From Tubiluchus corallicola (lineage: Eukaryota > Priapulida > Priapulimorpha > Priapulimorphida > Tubiluchidae), in assembly GCA_030141605.1 (NCBI GenBank), contig JAQGDQ010000837.1, forward strand, positions 32,501 through 85,000: 52,500 nt of DNA, in the 5' to 3' direction. The notes below the pieces were generated by a model. The model was not told where the DNA came from. It ran no database searches and was given only the letters and a program-made list of their open reading frames with translations. Made by a program: the position numbers and the translations under genes. Each line of letters starts with the position of its first letter. The first letter of the stretch is position 1. This document shows positions 31,401-35,029 of this stretch, piece after piece.

Positions 31401-33916
31401 AAATAGAGACATTAAACTTGGAAAAGACAACTAAAAGATCAGCGTTATAGAAGAATAGACTTTGCACCCTATAAAGGTGCCAGGTGGAGAGAGTCGAGTA
31501 TCGCAATCGCAATCTGACCCCACAATCCGACTCCGACTCTGACCCCACAATCCGATTCCGACTCTGACCCCACAATCCGACTCCGACTCTGACCCCACAA
31601 TCCGATTCCGACTCTGACCCCACAATCCGATTCCGACTCTGACCCCACAATCCGACTCCGACTCTGACCCCACAATCCGATTCCGACTCTGACCCCACAA
31701 TCCGACTCTGACCGCACAATCCGATTCTGACTCCGACCCCACAATCCGACTCCGACTCTGACCCCACAATCCGATTCCACTCCACCGCCCCGTCAGTGAC
31801 TGCTAACTAGTATCAGAACTTCTCGTACTTGAGTTCTAAGATCATCAATCTCGTTCTGCAGAAGACGGATCTGTTCCTTCAGACCAATCACGTCGTTATC
31901 GTTATGCTCTCTCAGCTGTCTTTCCAGTGTCAATTCCGCTGAAATAGAAAAAGGTCCATTTATAACCAGGCTAATCTAACCAACAGGCCAATCCTAACGT
32001 CTTTCGCCCGTATATAAACAGTCTGTTAGTGATGAAATTTTACAATTCTCGTCGTGTTTTCTATATGCTGTTTTGTTTTTATTTATGATTATGTGAATTT
32101 ACATTAGAATTGGTAATTATGTTTATTATAATTGTACTCGCTGTTTTTCATTGTGTATAATGTGTGTAAATTTTTGTTACTAAGTATTAAAATGTGTTCG
32201 TTATCTTTTATTATGTATGTATGTAGTGTTGGATTATAATTTGTAACTATGTCTATTGTATATGATCGTTGTCGTTCAATGTGTCTCATGCATTGGATTC
32301 TAAATTATATATACATATACGTGAATAGGCTTAATATGTTGTAAATGCTTTTAGAAATTTCAAACATATCCCTACAAATAAAGGGAATGTATTCTGTACA
32401 TAGTTTTTAAAAAAAAGAATTATAATAACAACCAACAGTCTTAGATCGTTGCTTTGCGTTACATTGTATTATCTACAAGATTAGAAAGTACAAGAATATA
32501 TAATTTTGGAATTGCAAAGAAAGTGTCTGGCAAATTGTAGATGAAAGCATAAGGCTAAAAAATCTGCAAAATAAAAAGGAAAGTCTGCCACCAGTGCACA
32601 AAAGGATTCATGCAATGGATATAATAATTCATATGGATGTCATACGCATATTTAGAATTTGCGAGAGGGCCACGGCGTCCCGTAACGGGCGTTTTTCCCG
32701 ATCCAACTCGCGATTTTTTCGAAATTTTGCTTAAACAGCCTGTAGAAAAAACGTTCTAGCGGCGCTTGGTGGGACTTTCGGAAGGAGATACGATGACTTA
32801 CGTGAAAGAATTATTACTGCACGAACATAATTTCGTGTTCGCGTCGCTAGTTCTTTGCTGTACCTGCATTTTGCCATTCGCTGATTAGACGGACACTAGC
32901 GCCTGCACTTCGGAAATGCATTGCACAAAAAAGAGGTGCTGTACCTCTCAGTTCAGATGTGTTAGCTTGTGATGAACTACACGCGTGCAACAGCTCATGC
33001 GTGAGCATGGAGGCAAATTTGAAATTTGAATTTTTATCTTAACACTTGCCTAGTTTTATTACAGCACACAGAATAGCATTTTCCCATTACTATATTATCA
33101 TACAGTTATTGGCTGGTGCACAGTAAACTCGAAAACGATAGACTAAAGTTAAAGAAACGCAAGTTTTATTTAGTTGAGAAAAATATCACAGTCATATTAG
33201 TGGAAGCAACGAAGTAGTGAACCGAACAGAACTAAGAAGAGGCTAGTAAAAAACTGGCTTCACTTATATATAAGGGAATTCCTCAAACAGGGGCGCAGCG
33301 TGTCAAATTCGTCACGCCATTGGTTATTGCATAGTCCCTTTTTTGTATCATGGACGTGTATAATTGATAATTATGGTATAAGCGGCAACACTACCAGGCT
33401 GTTAATACACCGATTTGGCGAAAAATTTGATACTTTTTAGCCTCCAATATGAGCATCATACAAAACGGCAACCCTGGCCGAGACTTAGCCGTGAAAAAAC
33501 CTGGCTGCGTCCTACGTTCCTCGAAAGAATTATTAGGTTTTACGTCGCAGATTATAAATACGCGCCAAGTATGTATATGAACGTACAAAAACACATAAGA
33601 TTTCCGGCTGGGTGCGCGATAAAAAAATATCACACGGGCGATGAGACGGAAACAGAAATATTTTTATTGTCGGCCTAACCATCTATTTTCTTGAATAAAA
33701 AAACACTATATTTACAAAGTAGCTAGCCAATGCCATGCTGAACATGCCCCATCACAAGCTATGAGCTACGCTAAGAACTAACACTAGTCAAGTCGAATGT
33801 ACCTTCTTTTTTCATAAACAGTTCCTTAAACACTGCTCTTTTGTTGTCAAAATCTTTTTCTTTCTCTTGTAAATGTTTCAACTTGGCTTGCAAGACCACT
33901 ACATTATCCAATGCGT
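1244..33916 (-). CDS. RABEP1: Rabaptin (RABEP1-like) gene, 20 exons, both ends incomplete
   Basis: Role (family knowledge): rabaptin-5 is a long coiled-coil effector of Rab5 and Rab4 on early endosomes. It dimerises, partners the Rab5 exchange factor Rabex-5 and binds ear domains of GGA/AP-1 adaptors. Seen: 20 exons joined in consistent phase give about 771 residues. Landmarks in order are KRAVFKELF, REEVASLQ, AQEDTEILKSVV, LEMYVSVLNTQKSVLQED, TWQAANDQFLESQR, the ear-binding-type motif DFGEFV, SGKRLVSDMEW, GRPCDMCANYE, and RSEILFLKDQVMAEQ. All have clear counterparts, in the same order, in vertebrate rabaptin-5 (862 residues). Missing: an N-terminal exon of about 25 residues and the C-terminal part with the Rab5-binding end, left of the window. 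RABEP1 and RABEP2 arose in vertebrates, so the symbol means the family. Exons cover 33803-33916, 31829-31938, 30193-30286, 28829-28955, 27873-27987, 23866-23988, 23089-23184, 22255-22390, 20690-20848, 17763-17849, 13833-13912, 13126-13283, 11381-11523, 8917-9038, 6947-7051, 5972-6088, 5053-5151, 4788-4826, 3098-3199, 1244-1433. Confidence 0.93.
1490..2005. mobile_element. MITE with AAAGGACAAGAAAA inverted ends
   Basis: TTAAAGGACAAGAAAAGGCC near 1543 and its inverted counterpart near 1986-2006 frame a segment holding a CG-rich stretch (CCCGCGAGACTGTCACGG). A related partial copy lies at 50310-50530. The 60-codon open frame at 1710-1892 lies within it and is not shared as protein. Confidence 0.5.
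2010..2455. other. Rabaptin intron, one short GAT/GAC microsatellite
   Basis: No exon recognised. The only feature is a GAC/GAT trinucleotide run at about 2270-2301. Confidence 0.5.
2455..2650 (+). repeat. Dispersed repeat family D, copy 1
   Basis: Shares CTAGTTCTTTGCTGT, a CCATTCGC run, GGAAATGCAATGCAC and GTGTTAGTTTGTGA with 32808-32985 (same strand) and 25080-25275 (opposite strand). No terminal repeats or coding capacity seen; class unknown. Confidence 0.7.
2660..3079. repeat. 28-bp minisatellite next to a splice donor
   Basis: About 15 copies of CACCCTTTTGTGAACGCGCC-type units. The outer edge (GAGAAAACTCCCTTTTGTGAACGCGCC) resembles the right end of the TIR element at 6239-6926 (GAGAAAACTCTCTAGTGTGAACGCACC), so the array seems to be an expanded transposon end. 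It stops about 18 nt from the donor of exon s. Confidence 0.85.
3098..3199 (-). CDS. RABEP1: rabaptin exon s
   Basis: Acceptor TTTATTGCAG, donor GTGAGA; 34 codons, phase 0-0. LTRLQKENDSLVGKHS matches LVRLQKDNDSLQGKHS. The 28-bp array (2660-3079) starts about 18 nt beyond the donor. Confidence 0.95.
3333..3754 (+). mobile_element. TIR element family Q, copy 1
   Basis: Inverted ends ACTCGTATCTCGGTTT and AAACCGAGATACGACT enclose 422 bp without coding capacity. A reverse-orientation copy is at 19535-19882 and a fragment at 11695-11885. The interior (AACTAGCGGTCAGC and flanks) is also shared with the differently ended family B at 7418-7878. Confidence 0.75.
3755..4220. other. Rabaptin intron, no feature recognised
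   Basis: An open frame of about 130 codons crosses into this stretch from the TIR element; it has no family resemblance and no splice support, and is taken as chance. Confidence 0.5.
4221..4744 (+). mobile_element. 5S rRNA-headed SINE (SINE3 type), copy 1
   Basis: The first ~118 nt read as a 5S rRNA from CTACGGCC to GGTGCTGTAGGCTT, including a well-kept box C (GGTTAGTACTTGGATGGG), so the pol III promoter may be intact. It is followed by a ~400-nt body that also follows the second 5S head at 36936-37472. The shared non-5S body shows this is a SINE, not a free 5S gene. It lies in a rabaptin intron, opposite strand, 43 nt from the donor of exon r. No clear target-site duplication here beyond AAACTT. 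Confidence 0.85.
4788..4826 (-). CDS. RABEP1: rabaptin exon r, 13-codon microexon
   Basis: Acceptor TTAATTTTACAG, donor GTAAGC; 39 nt encoding KMLTEDRMHVNEE, aligned with VLMQSREQVSEE of rabaptin-5 and continuing into exon s LTRLQKENDS. Phase 0-0. Too short to be found by an open-frame scan. A 5S-headed SINE ends 43 nt from its donor. Confidence 0.9.
5053..5151 (-). CDS. RABEP1: rabaptin exon q
   Basis: Acceptor TCTCATTTAG, donor GTATTT (weak at positions 4 and 5). 33 codons of coiled coil from ISAMMEKLNEMEKSF to ENLLQQL, aligned with ISALVLRAQASEILLEELQQ in rabaptin-5. Phase 0-0. Confidence 0.88.
5152..5514. other. Rabaptin intron, no feature
   Basis: AT-rich; no exon or repeat recognised. 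Confidence 0.5.
5515..5971. repeat. Degenerate ~23-bp array of splice-donor-like units
   Basis: Read on the minus strand it is a run of units such as CAGGTAAAAACACGGGTGAA, about 20 copies with drift and half-units. The true donor of exon p (CAG/GTAAAAACACGG) is the first unit, so nearly every unit repeats a good CAG/GTAAAA or CAG/GTGAAA donor. Confidence 0.85.
5972..6088 (-). CDS. RABEP1: rabaptin exon p, donor lies inside an array
   Basis: Acceptor CTTTGCAG, donor GTAAAA; 39 codons, phase 0-0. LRFRDKQLERYKLELQRTDK and EELEESLK-type heptads correspond to LRQANDQLEKTMKDKQELED. The CAG/GTAAAAACACGG junction is itself one unit of the degenerate array downstream. Confidence 0.93.
6239..6926. mobile_element. 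TIR element, ~30-bp ends, with internal 29-bp array
   Basis: The left end TTATGACACGTTCAGACTAG and the inverted right end (TTATGGTGCGTTCACACTAG on the other strand) extend into GAGTTTTCT. No transposase, so a MITE of unassigned superfamily. The interior has expanded into a 29-bp array. The right end is 20 nt from the donor of exon o. Confidence 0.78.
6364..6783. repeat. 29-bp minisatellite inside the TIR element
   Basis: About 14 copies of CAGTGAGTTACTGTCTAGTG plus nine bases, with a few point variants (GTCT/GACT/GTGT). It derives from the element itself. Confidence 0.9.
6947..7051 (-). CDS. RABEP1: rabaptin exon o, CDMC block
   Basis: Acceptor TTGCCGTAG, donor GTGAGC; 35 codons, phase 0-0. 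NARSKLGRPCDMCANYEAQL matches NAGNKLGRRCDMCSNYEKQL, with both conserved cysteines kept. A TIR element (6239-6926) ends 20 nt from the donor. Confidence 0.97.
7052..7417. other. Rabaptin intron, no feature
   Basis: AT-rich; no exon, array or shared repeat recognised. Confidence 0.5.
7418..7878 (+). mobile_element. hAT-like MITE family B, copy 1
   Basis: Begins CAGGGATGAGAAT and ends ATTCTCATCCCTG, a 13-bp perfect inverted repeat of hAT style (CAGGG...CCCTG). The flanks share ATTATT on both sides, shorter than the 8 bp expected for hAT. Second copy, reversed, at 43852-44369. The interior is shared with family Q. Confidence 0.8.
8116..8955. repeat. 51-bp array built from the end of exon n plus its splice donor
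   Basis: About 16 units, more diverged at the far (low-coordinate) end. Each unit equals the last 39 nt of rabaptin exon n (13 codons, LVSDMEWEWLQQE in the real exon) plus 12 intronic nt starting GTAAGA. The true exon end, 8917-8955, is the first unit. The unit is a multiple of three. Units with GTCTAATTGG carry an in-frame stop on the coding strand; those with GTCTATTTGG do not. Confidence 0.93.
8917..9038 (-). CDS. RABEP1: rabaptin exon n, ending in the 51-bp donor minisatellite
   Basis: Acceptor GCTAATTTCAG, donor GTAAGA. It has 2 nt plus 40 codons. SGKRLVSDMEWEWLQQE matches PSGYRLVSETEWNLLQKE. The last 39 nt (13 codons) plus 12 nt of intron form the 51-bp unit of the array that follows the donor. 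Confidence 0.95.
9280..9455 (+). repeat. Dispersed repeat family K, copy 1
   Basis: TTCCAGCAAAATGCGACGTT and the following bases reappear inverted at 49805-49945 (GTTTTGCTGGAAC and flanks). Possibly the inner part of the CTTAACGAC transposon family that surrounds both copies. Confidence 0.6.
9473..9680. repeat. 42-bp tandem array
   Basis: Five copies of an AT-rich unit containing TGTTATATTCATACATCTAC. Short open frames on both strands come from the unit being a multiple of three. Confidence 0.9.
9850..10560. mobile_element. CTTAACGAC transposon family J, with internal array
   Basis: The flanks of the 24-bp array (AGTGCATTTTTAGAACAG at the left; GTTGTTGATAATAAAATTGG and AAACGTCGCTAAACGGGG at the right) occur contiguously, inverted and without the array at 48940-49420. 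So this is one element whose middle expanded. The right end, GTCGTTAAGCGAGG, is the same terminal sequence as at 12869. Confidence 0.65.
9877..10381. repeat. 24-bp minisatellite
   Basis: About 21 copies of ACTGAACAGAATAACGCAAC plus GTGT. Three frames stay open over 110-170 codons because 24 is a multiple of three. The seed AGAACAGAATAATGCAATAT is present once in the inverted family copy near 49385. Confidence 0.92.
10640..10870. repeat. Second, diverged family J fragment
   Basis: GCAAAAATGTTGCTGATAAA, TTTGAGCAAAG and CGTCGCTAAATGGGGAGTC repeat, with drift, the order of motifs at 10400-10555. Confidence 0.55.
10970..11265. mobile_element. Fold-back element, ~105-bp inverted arms
   Basis: The left arm (about 10970-11078, with CTGTTTCGACA and CTGCTGTCGTC) is matched by an inverted right arm (about 11155-11262, with TGTCGAAACGTTAG and GATGACAGCAG) around a loop of about 75 bp. 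No coding capacity. The single-stranded form would make a long hairpin. Confidence 0.8.
11381..11523 (-). CDS. RABEP1: rabaptin exon m
   Basis: Acceptor GGTTTTGCAG, donor GTATGT. It has 1 nt, 47 codons and 1 nt. The end VQLTVDQQKAIT, continuing into exon n as D-ITPEM, matches FMLTKDQERAIKAMTPEQ in rabaptin-5. Confidence 0.9.
11695..11885 (+). repeat. TIR element family Q, partial copy
   Basis: GTCTGTCCGAATTTGCCGAT through GTGTATTAGACTCATGGTAATG and GTCTCAAAAATATG follow copy 1 (3360-3560) in order. No terminal repeats survive; it abuts the 66-bp array. Confidence 0.7.
11876..12869. repeat. 66-bp array of CTTAACGAC transposon ends
   Basis: About 15 copies of a 66-bp unit with GTCGTTAAGCGAGGACTTAC and AAACGAAACGTCGCTAAACG. 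The right edge ends CTTACTG followed by TA, the family terminus. The same unit occurs five times, inverted, at 48940-49265. A 342-codon open frame across it is an artefact of the period. Confidence 0.9.
12872..13125. other. Rabaptin intron, no feature
   Basis: No repeat or exon recognised between the array and exon l. Confidence 0.4.
13126..13283 (-). CDS. RABEP1: rabaptin exon l, with GAE-ear motif
   Basis: Acceptor ATTTATAG, donor GTTAGT; 52 codons plus 2 nt. LSDDFGEFVSADKS aligns with LDESDFGPLVGADS of rabaptin-5. F-G-E-F fits the published GAE/gamma-ear consensus (aromatic-Gly-[Pro/Asp/Glu]-hydrophobic), so adaptor binding is probably kept. An AG 2 nt further in is rejected because exon k leaves in phase 0. 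Confidence 0.92.
13400..13610 (+). repeat. Dispersed repeat family G, partial copy
   Basis: TTGATAATTCGATGCTA, TTGGGTCATTCTACTTTGA and GCCGACTTATGGACAGTTTT match 43425-43590, and the last two match 48640-48715, all on the same strand. Confidence 0.75.
13833..13912 (-). CDS. RABEP1: rabaptin exon k
   Basis: Acceptor TTACTGACAG, donor GTAAGT. It has 2 nt plus 26 codons, a Ser/Thr-rich linker (SSMLSTSSLD) comparable in position and composition to the low-complexity SLGTSGSLQS linker of rabaptin-5. The alternative frame has an immediate stop. Confidence 0.8.
13993..14007. repeat. Poly-G tract
   Basis: A run of about 15 G (13993-14007) following GTA. Its length is likely unreliable. Confidence 0.8.
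14066..15765. repeat. 36-bp minisatellite, ~47 units, higher-order structure
   Basis: Unit TTAACCGAATGATTGGCCAT plus GCTACTAAAGCGAAGC, with a HindIII-type AAGCTT in most copies. Two larger periods are visible. A block of variants at 14420-14620 recurs at 14900-15105 (offset about 485 bp), and at 15360-15690 three 36-bp types alternate in a 108-bp cycle. Open frames of up to 396 codons on both strands are artefacts of the period. Confidence 0.93.
15770..16655. other. Rabaptin intron, AT microsatellite only
   Basis: No exon seen. An AT/TATA run lies at about 16590-16632, and a palindromic AATATTATCGATAATATT is at 16074-16091. Confidence 0.5.
16655..17060 (+). repeat. Dispersed repeat family E, longest copy
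   Basis: Its first part (TCTATACATCAAACGAAAGG, GGGGGTTTATTTTTC, GATCTGGAGAACGGGAA, GGTGGTGCTGGCTATGGATA) matches 41705-41945. Its second part (GCATATTTA, GGCGTCCCGTAACGGGC-type, TTTTTTCGAAATTTTGCT) matches 32635-32800. The CG-rich core is unlike the surroundings. An 88-codon open frame is not conserved in the other copies, so coding is doubtful. Class unknown. Confidence 0.7.
17060..17762. other. Rabaptin intron, no feature
   Basis: No repeat or exon recognised; overlapping short open frames at 17250-17500 on both strands look random. Confidence 0.4.
17763..17849 (-). CDS. RABEP1: rabaptin exon j
   Basis: Acceptor TTAATCGCAG, donor GTACGT. It has 2 nt, 28 codons and 1 nt. Highly charged AKQRDAEKEEARKLEQK, equivalent to the Lys/Asp/Glu stretch after RQVEELKKKDQEDD in rabaptin-5. 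Accepted on phase, position and splice sites. Confidence 0.85.
17850..18820. other. Rabaptin intron, no feature
   Basis: AT-rich with no array, shared repeat or exon recognised. Confidence 0.5.
18826..19505. repeat. 113-bp tandem repeat, six copies
   Basis: Unit with CAATTACTTGTAGTGTGTTA, ACCCATGTGGTTAATG and GCGGGCTGCAATACTGCTTA. Copies differ by a few substitutions; the last is slightly shortened. It abuts the family Q element. Confidence 0.92.
19535..19882 (-). mobile_element. TIR element family Q, copy 2
   Basis: Starts ATATCTCGGTTTGCCGGACG and ends near AACGTATCACAGT. The interior is the reverse complement of 3340-3750 (shared TCGCGAGGTGACCGCTA-type core). Confidence 0.75.
19890..20580. 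other. Rabaptin intron, no gene recognised
   Basis: Holds a short imperfect run of GTAATCCGTAATCCATAATG near 20065 and several chance open frames. Confidence 0.4.
20588..20655. repeat. Short 21-bp tandem repeat
   Basis: Three to four copies of CAGATCACGCATTACATGTC, starting about 35 nt beyond the donor of exon i. Confidence 0.8.
20690..20848 (-). CDS. RABEP1: rabaptin exon i
   Basis: Acceptor CATTTACAG, donor GTTCGT. It has 2 nt, 52 codons and 1 nt. TWQAANDQFLESQRL matches TWQKANDQFLESQRL, and SPEQQRQVA matches TSEQLRQVE. A nearer GTGGCA could be read as a donor but would leave exon j out of frame with an early stop, so GTTCGT is preferred. Confidence 0.96.
21003..22250. repeat. 49-bp array carrying a donor and an acceptor in every unit
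   Basis: About 25 units. On the minus (gene) strand each unit reads TTTTACTTGTTACAG (acceptor-like), then 23 nt, then CATGATG or CAGTATG followed by GTATCAG (donor-like). CATGATG/GTATCA is the real 3' end and donor of exon h, which is the first unit. Two unit types (CATCATG with CTCG; CATACTG with AATTG) alternate over most of the array, giving a 98-bp higher-order period. Confidence 0.93.
22255..22390 (-). CDS. RABEP1: rabaptin exon h, ending in the 49-bp donor minisatellite
   Basis: Acceptor ATTTTTTAG, donor GTATCA; 45 codons plus 1 nt. SDLEMYVSVLNTQKSVLQED is nearly identical to the rabaptin-5 block TDLEMYVAVLNTQKSVLQED. The donor region CATGATG/GTATCA is the seed of the long array immediately downstream on this strand. 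Confidence 0.97.
22391..22650. other. Rabaptin intron, no feature
   Basis: No exon or repeat recognised. Confidence 0.4.
22653..22880. mobile_element. Possible hAT-like MITE
   Basis: Begins AGGGCTGTAATGATAAACC and ends TGTATCGTTACAGG, with inner ATGATATGATACATGATA and TATCATGATACATCA as imperfect inverted arms. The AGGGCTG...AACGATA style is typical of hAT ends, but the match is weak. Confidence 0.4.
23089..23184 (-). CDS. RABEP1: rabaptin exon g, possible lineage-specific cassette
   Basis: Acceptor GCGTTTGCAG, donor GTAACG; 32 codons, phase 0-0, open in frame with neighbours. Ser/Gly/Ala-rich (LPSLSGDAGRVIRSLLDAG), unlike the coiled coil on both sides. Vertebrate rabaptin-5, as I recall it, passes directly from the equivalent of exon f to exon h, so this would be an insert. 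The exon could be skipped without changing frame. Supported by splice signals and frame only. Confidence 0.72.
23321..23722. mobile_element. GAATTCGAA-rich inverted-repeat element
   Basis: ATTAGTGGTGAACCTCG at the left and TGCTCACCCCTAAT at the right are imperfect inverted ends. Between them TTCGAATTCGAA-type palindromes recur. A diverged relative with GGGATGAGCATTTGCTACCA and AATTTCGAATC lies at 37970-38115. hAT-like by its ends only. Confidence 0.5.
23866..23988 (-). CDS. RABEP1: rabaptin exon f
   Basis: Acceptor TTCCCGCAG, donor GTAGGC; 41 codons, phase 0 at both ends. AQEDTEILKSVVLPLEEEI matches AQEDAEKLRSVVMPMEKEI almost residue for residue, one of the strongest family hits in the window. 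Confidence 0.96.
24022..24908. repeat. ~72-bp tandem array upstream of exon f
   Basis: About 12-13 copies of AAAGAAAAGGACAAGTCACT, TAGCATGTTGGGTTTATTTT and a variable tail; some copies lack the ACTTTAATCACTT segment. It ends about 35 nt from the acceptor of exon f, with no exon sequence in the unit. Confidence 0.92.
24908..25065 (+). repeat. Dispersed repeat family F, copy 1
   Basis: AAAGGAAGACAGGATGA, TACTACCCC, AAGTCCGATAAA and GGCGAGCCCAACTAT match 29307-29458 in order. The leading (TTA)AAGGA resembles the ends of the TIR element at 46488-47041. Confidence 0.7.
25080..25275 (-). repeat. Dispersed repeat family D, copy 2
   Basis: Reverse complement of the 2455-2650 family: AACAGCAAAGAACTAG, GCAATGCATTTCC and GCGAATGGCGAAATGCATG are in the expected order. 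Confidence 0.7.
25527..26045. repeat. 14-bp minisatellite, ~37 units
   Basis: CGTAAGCTTATGTT / CGTAAACTTATGTT units with frequent single substitutions. Confidence 0.92.
26046..26757. other. Rabaptin intron, no gene recognised
   Basis: Contains a CG-richer patch near 26400-26460 with chance open frames on both strands; no splice-supported exon. Confidence 0.4.
26760..27210. mobile_element. pogo/Tigger-like MITE, compact copy
   Basis: CAGTCAACCTCGGGTATAAG at the left and CTTATATCCGAGGTTGACTG at the right, flanked by TA at 26758-26759 and 27211-27212. 451 bp and non-coding, the unexpanded relative of 254-1220. Confidence 0.88.
27362..27800. mobile_element. piggyBac-like MITE
   Basis: CCCTTTCA and TGAAAGGG inverted ends flanked by TTAA on both sides (27358-27361 and 27801-27804), the piggyBac target. 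About 439 bp, no transposase. A partial inverted copy is at 51365-51645. Confidence 0.75.
27873..27987 (-). CDS. RABEP1: rabaptin exon e, with tandem acceptors
   Basis: One nt plus 38 codons; the end DNLEDSMRR runs into exon f AQEDTEI, as ENLENEMKKAQEDAEK does in rabaptin-5. Two acceptor AGs lie 6 nt apart (exon starts 27987 or 27981). Both are in frame, differing by two residues (Asp-Ser). The first follows the better pyrimidine tract. Donor GTAAGA. Confidence 0.88.
28000..28828. other. Rabaptin intron, no feature
   Basis: AT-rich, no exon, array or shared repeat recognised. Confidence 0.5.
28829..28955 (-). CDS. RABEP1: rabaptin exon d
   Basis: Acceptor TTTATTAG, donor GTATGT. It has 2 nt, 41 codons and 2 nt. 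A charged coiled coil (RKMDRQQLFEENKSLQAEL) with weak residue-level similarity to the corresponding human segment. The split codon with exon c is Gly and with exon e Ser, so phase and position support it. Confidence 0.85.
29307..29458 (+). repeat. Dispersed repeat family F, copy 2
   Basis: Collinear with 24908-25065, ending GGGCGAGCCCAACTATTGG. Confidence 0.7.
29545..29765 (+). repeat. Dispersed repeat family H, copy 1
   Basis: CTACGAATGCTCTG, TAAAATGGCTGC, ACAGCATTACTG and GTAAGTGCTACAAAATTTC recur in order at 50780-50990, and its second half at 44590-44760. Confidence 0.65.
29772..30206. repeat. 29-bp array: 15 identical copies of exon end plus donor
   Basis: On the gene strand the unit is 25 nt of the end of exon c (ending CATCATGGAAG) plus intronic GTAG. 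Fifteen units, all identical as far as I can read, follow the exon with no spacer. 29 is not a multiple of three, so any later donor would shift the frame; a stop appears at the third donor. Confidence 0.95.
30193..30286 (-). CDS. RABEP1: rabaptin exon c, ending in the 29-bp donor minisatellite
   Basis: Acceptor CCATTTTCAG, donor GTAGGC. It has 31 codons plus 1 nt; CREEVASLQHIME matches WREEVASLQAVMKE of rabaptin-5. The last 25 nt of the exon plus GTAG of the intron form the unit of the perfect tandem array that follows downstream on this strand. A hAT-like MITE ends only 22 nt upstream of the acceptor. Confidence 0.92.
30309..30789 (+). mobile_element. hAT MITE family A, copy 1, with target duplication
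   Basis: Starts CAGGGGTGTGCAAA and ends TTTGCACACCCCTG (14-bp inverted repeat), flanked by a perfect 8-bp duplication ATTTAAAT (30301-30308 and 30790-30797). 481 bp, non-coding. It sits 22 nt upstream of rabaptin exon c, counting the duplication. Confidence 0.95.
30925..31008. repeat. GACTCC-rich simple sequence
   Basis: GGAGTCGG and CTCCGGCTCCGACTCC motifs flank the retrotransposon fragment and resume after it at 31505. Confidence 0.6.
31009..31434 (+). pseudogene. Non-LTR retrotransposon fragment, C-terminal zinc-knuckle
   Basis: An open frame of 142 codons without its own start. It contains TEWKRENYI and CPVCEEDGDTTEHMLKC, a C-x2-C-x8-H-x3-C arrangement seen at the C-terminus of many non-LTR retrotransposon polyproteins. 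5'-truncated, no reverse transcriptase core. Lies in rabaptin intron b-c on the opposite strand. Assigned to a class, not to a clade. Confidence 0.7.
31515..31775. repeat. 25-bp minisatellite
   Basis: About 10 copies of GACCCCACAATCCGACTCCG plus ACTCT. The overlapping minus-strand frames rich in GSESESDCG are artefacts. Confidence 0.92.
31829..31938 (-). CDS. RABEP1: rabaptin exon b
   Basis: Acceptor TCTATTTCAG, donor GTACGA (a weak match to consensus). It has 2 nt plus 36 codons, a coiled coil ending LLQNEIDDLRTQ, comparable to the LGHLRTQ region of rabaptin-5. The split codon with exon a gives Ala; the exit is phase 0 into exon c. Confidence 0.85.
31940..32625. other. Rabaptin intron, no feature
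   Basis: AT-rich, no exon or repeat recognised. Confidence 0.5.
32630..32805 (+). repeat. Dispersed repeat family E, 3' part
   Basis: GGCGTCCCGTAACGGGCGTT, TTTTTTCGAAATTTTGCTTA and CTTTCGGAAGGAGATA match 16900-17045. It directly abuts a family D copy. Confidence 0.75.
32808..32985 (+). repeat. Dispersed repeat family D, copy 3
   Basis: GAAAGAATTATTACTGCACG to GTGTTAGCTTGTGATGAAC, collinear with 2470-2645. Confidence 0.75.
32990..33800. other. Rabaptin intron, no feature
   Basis: Overlapping 80-87 codon frames at 33391-33678 have no family resemblance or splice support. Confidence 0.4.
33803..33916 (-). CDS. RABEP1: rabaptin exon a (first one recognised)
   Basis: Acceptor TTATTCTAG, donor GTACAT. 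It has 2 nt of a split codon, 37 codons and 1 nt. The peptide includes KDFDNKRAVFKELFMKKE, matching the family block FNQKRAKFKELYLAKEE near residue 40 of rabaptin-5. So this is the second coding exon, and one exon with the start codon remains upstream at higher coordinates. Confidence 0.9.
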
Positions 33917-35025
<1,109 letters not shown>

Positions 35026-35029
35026 AATA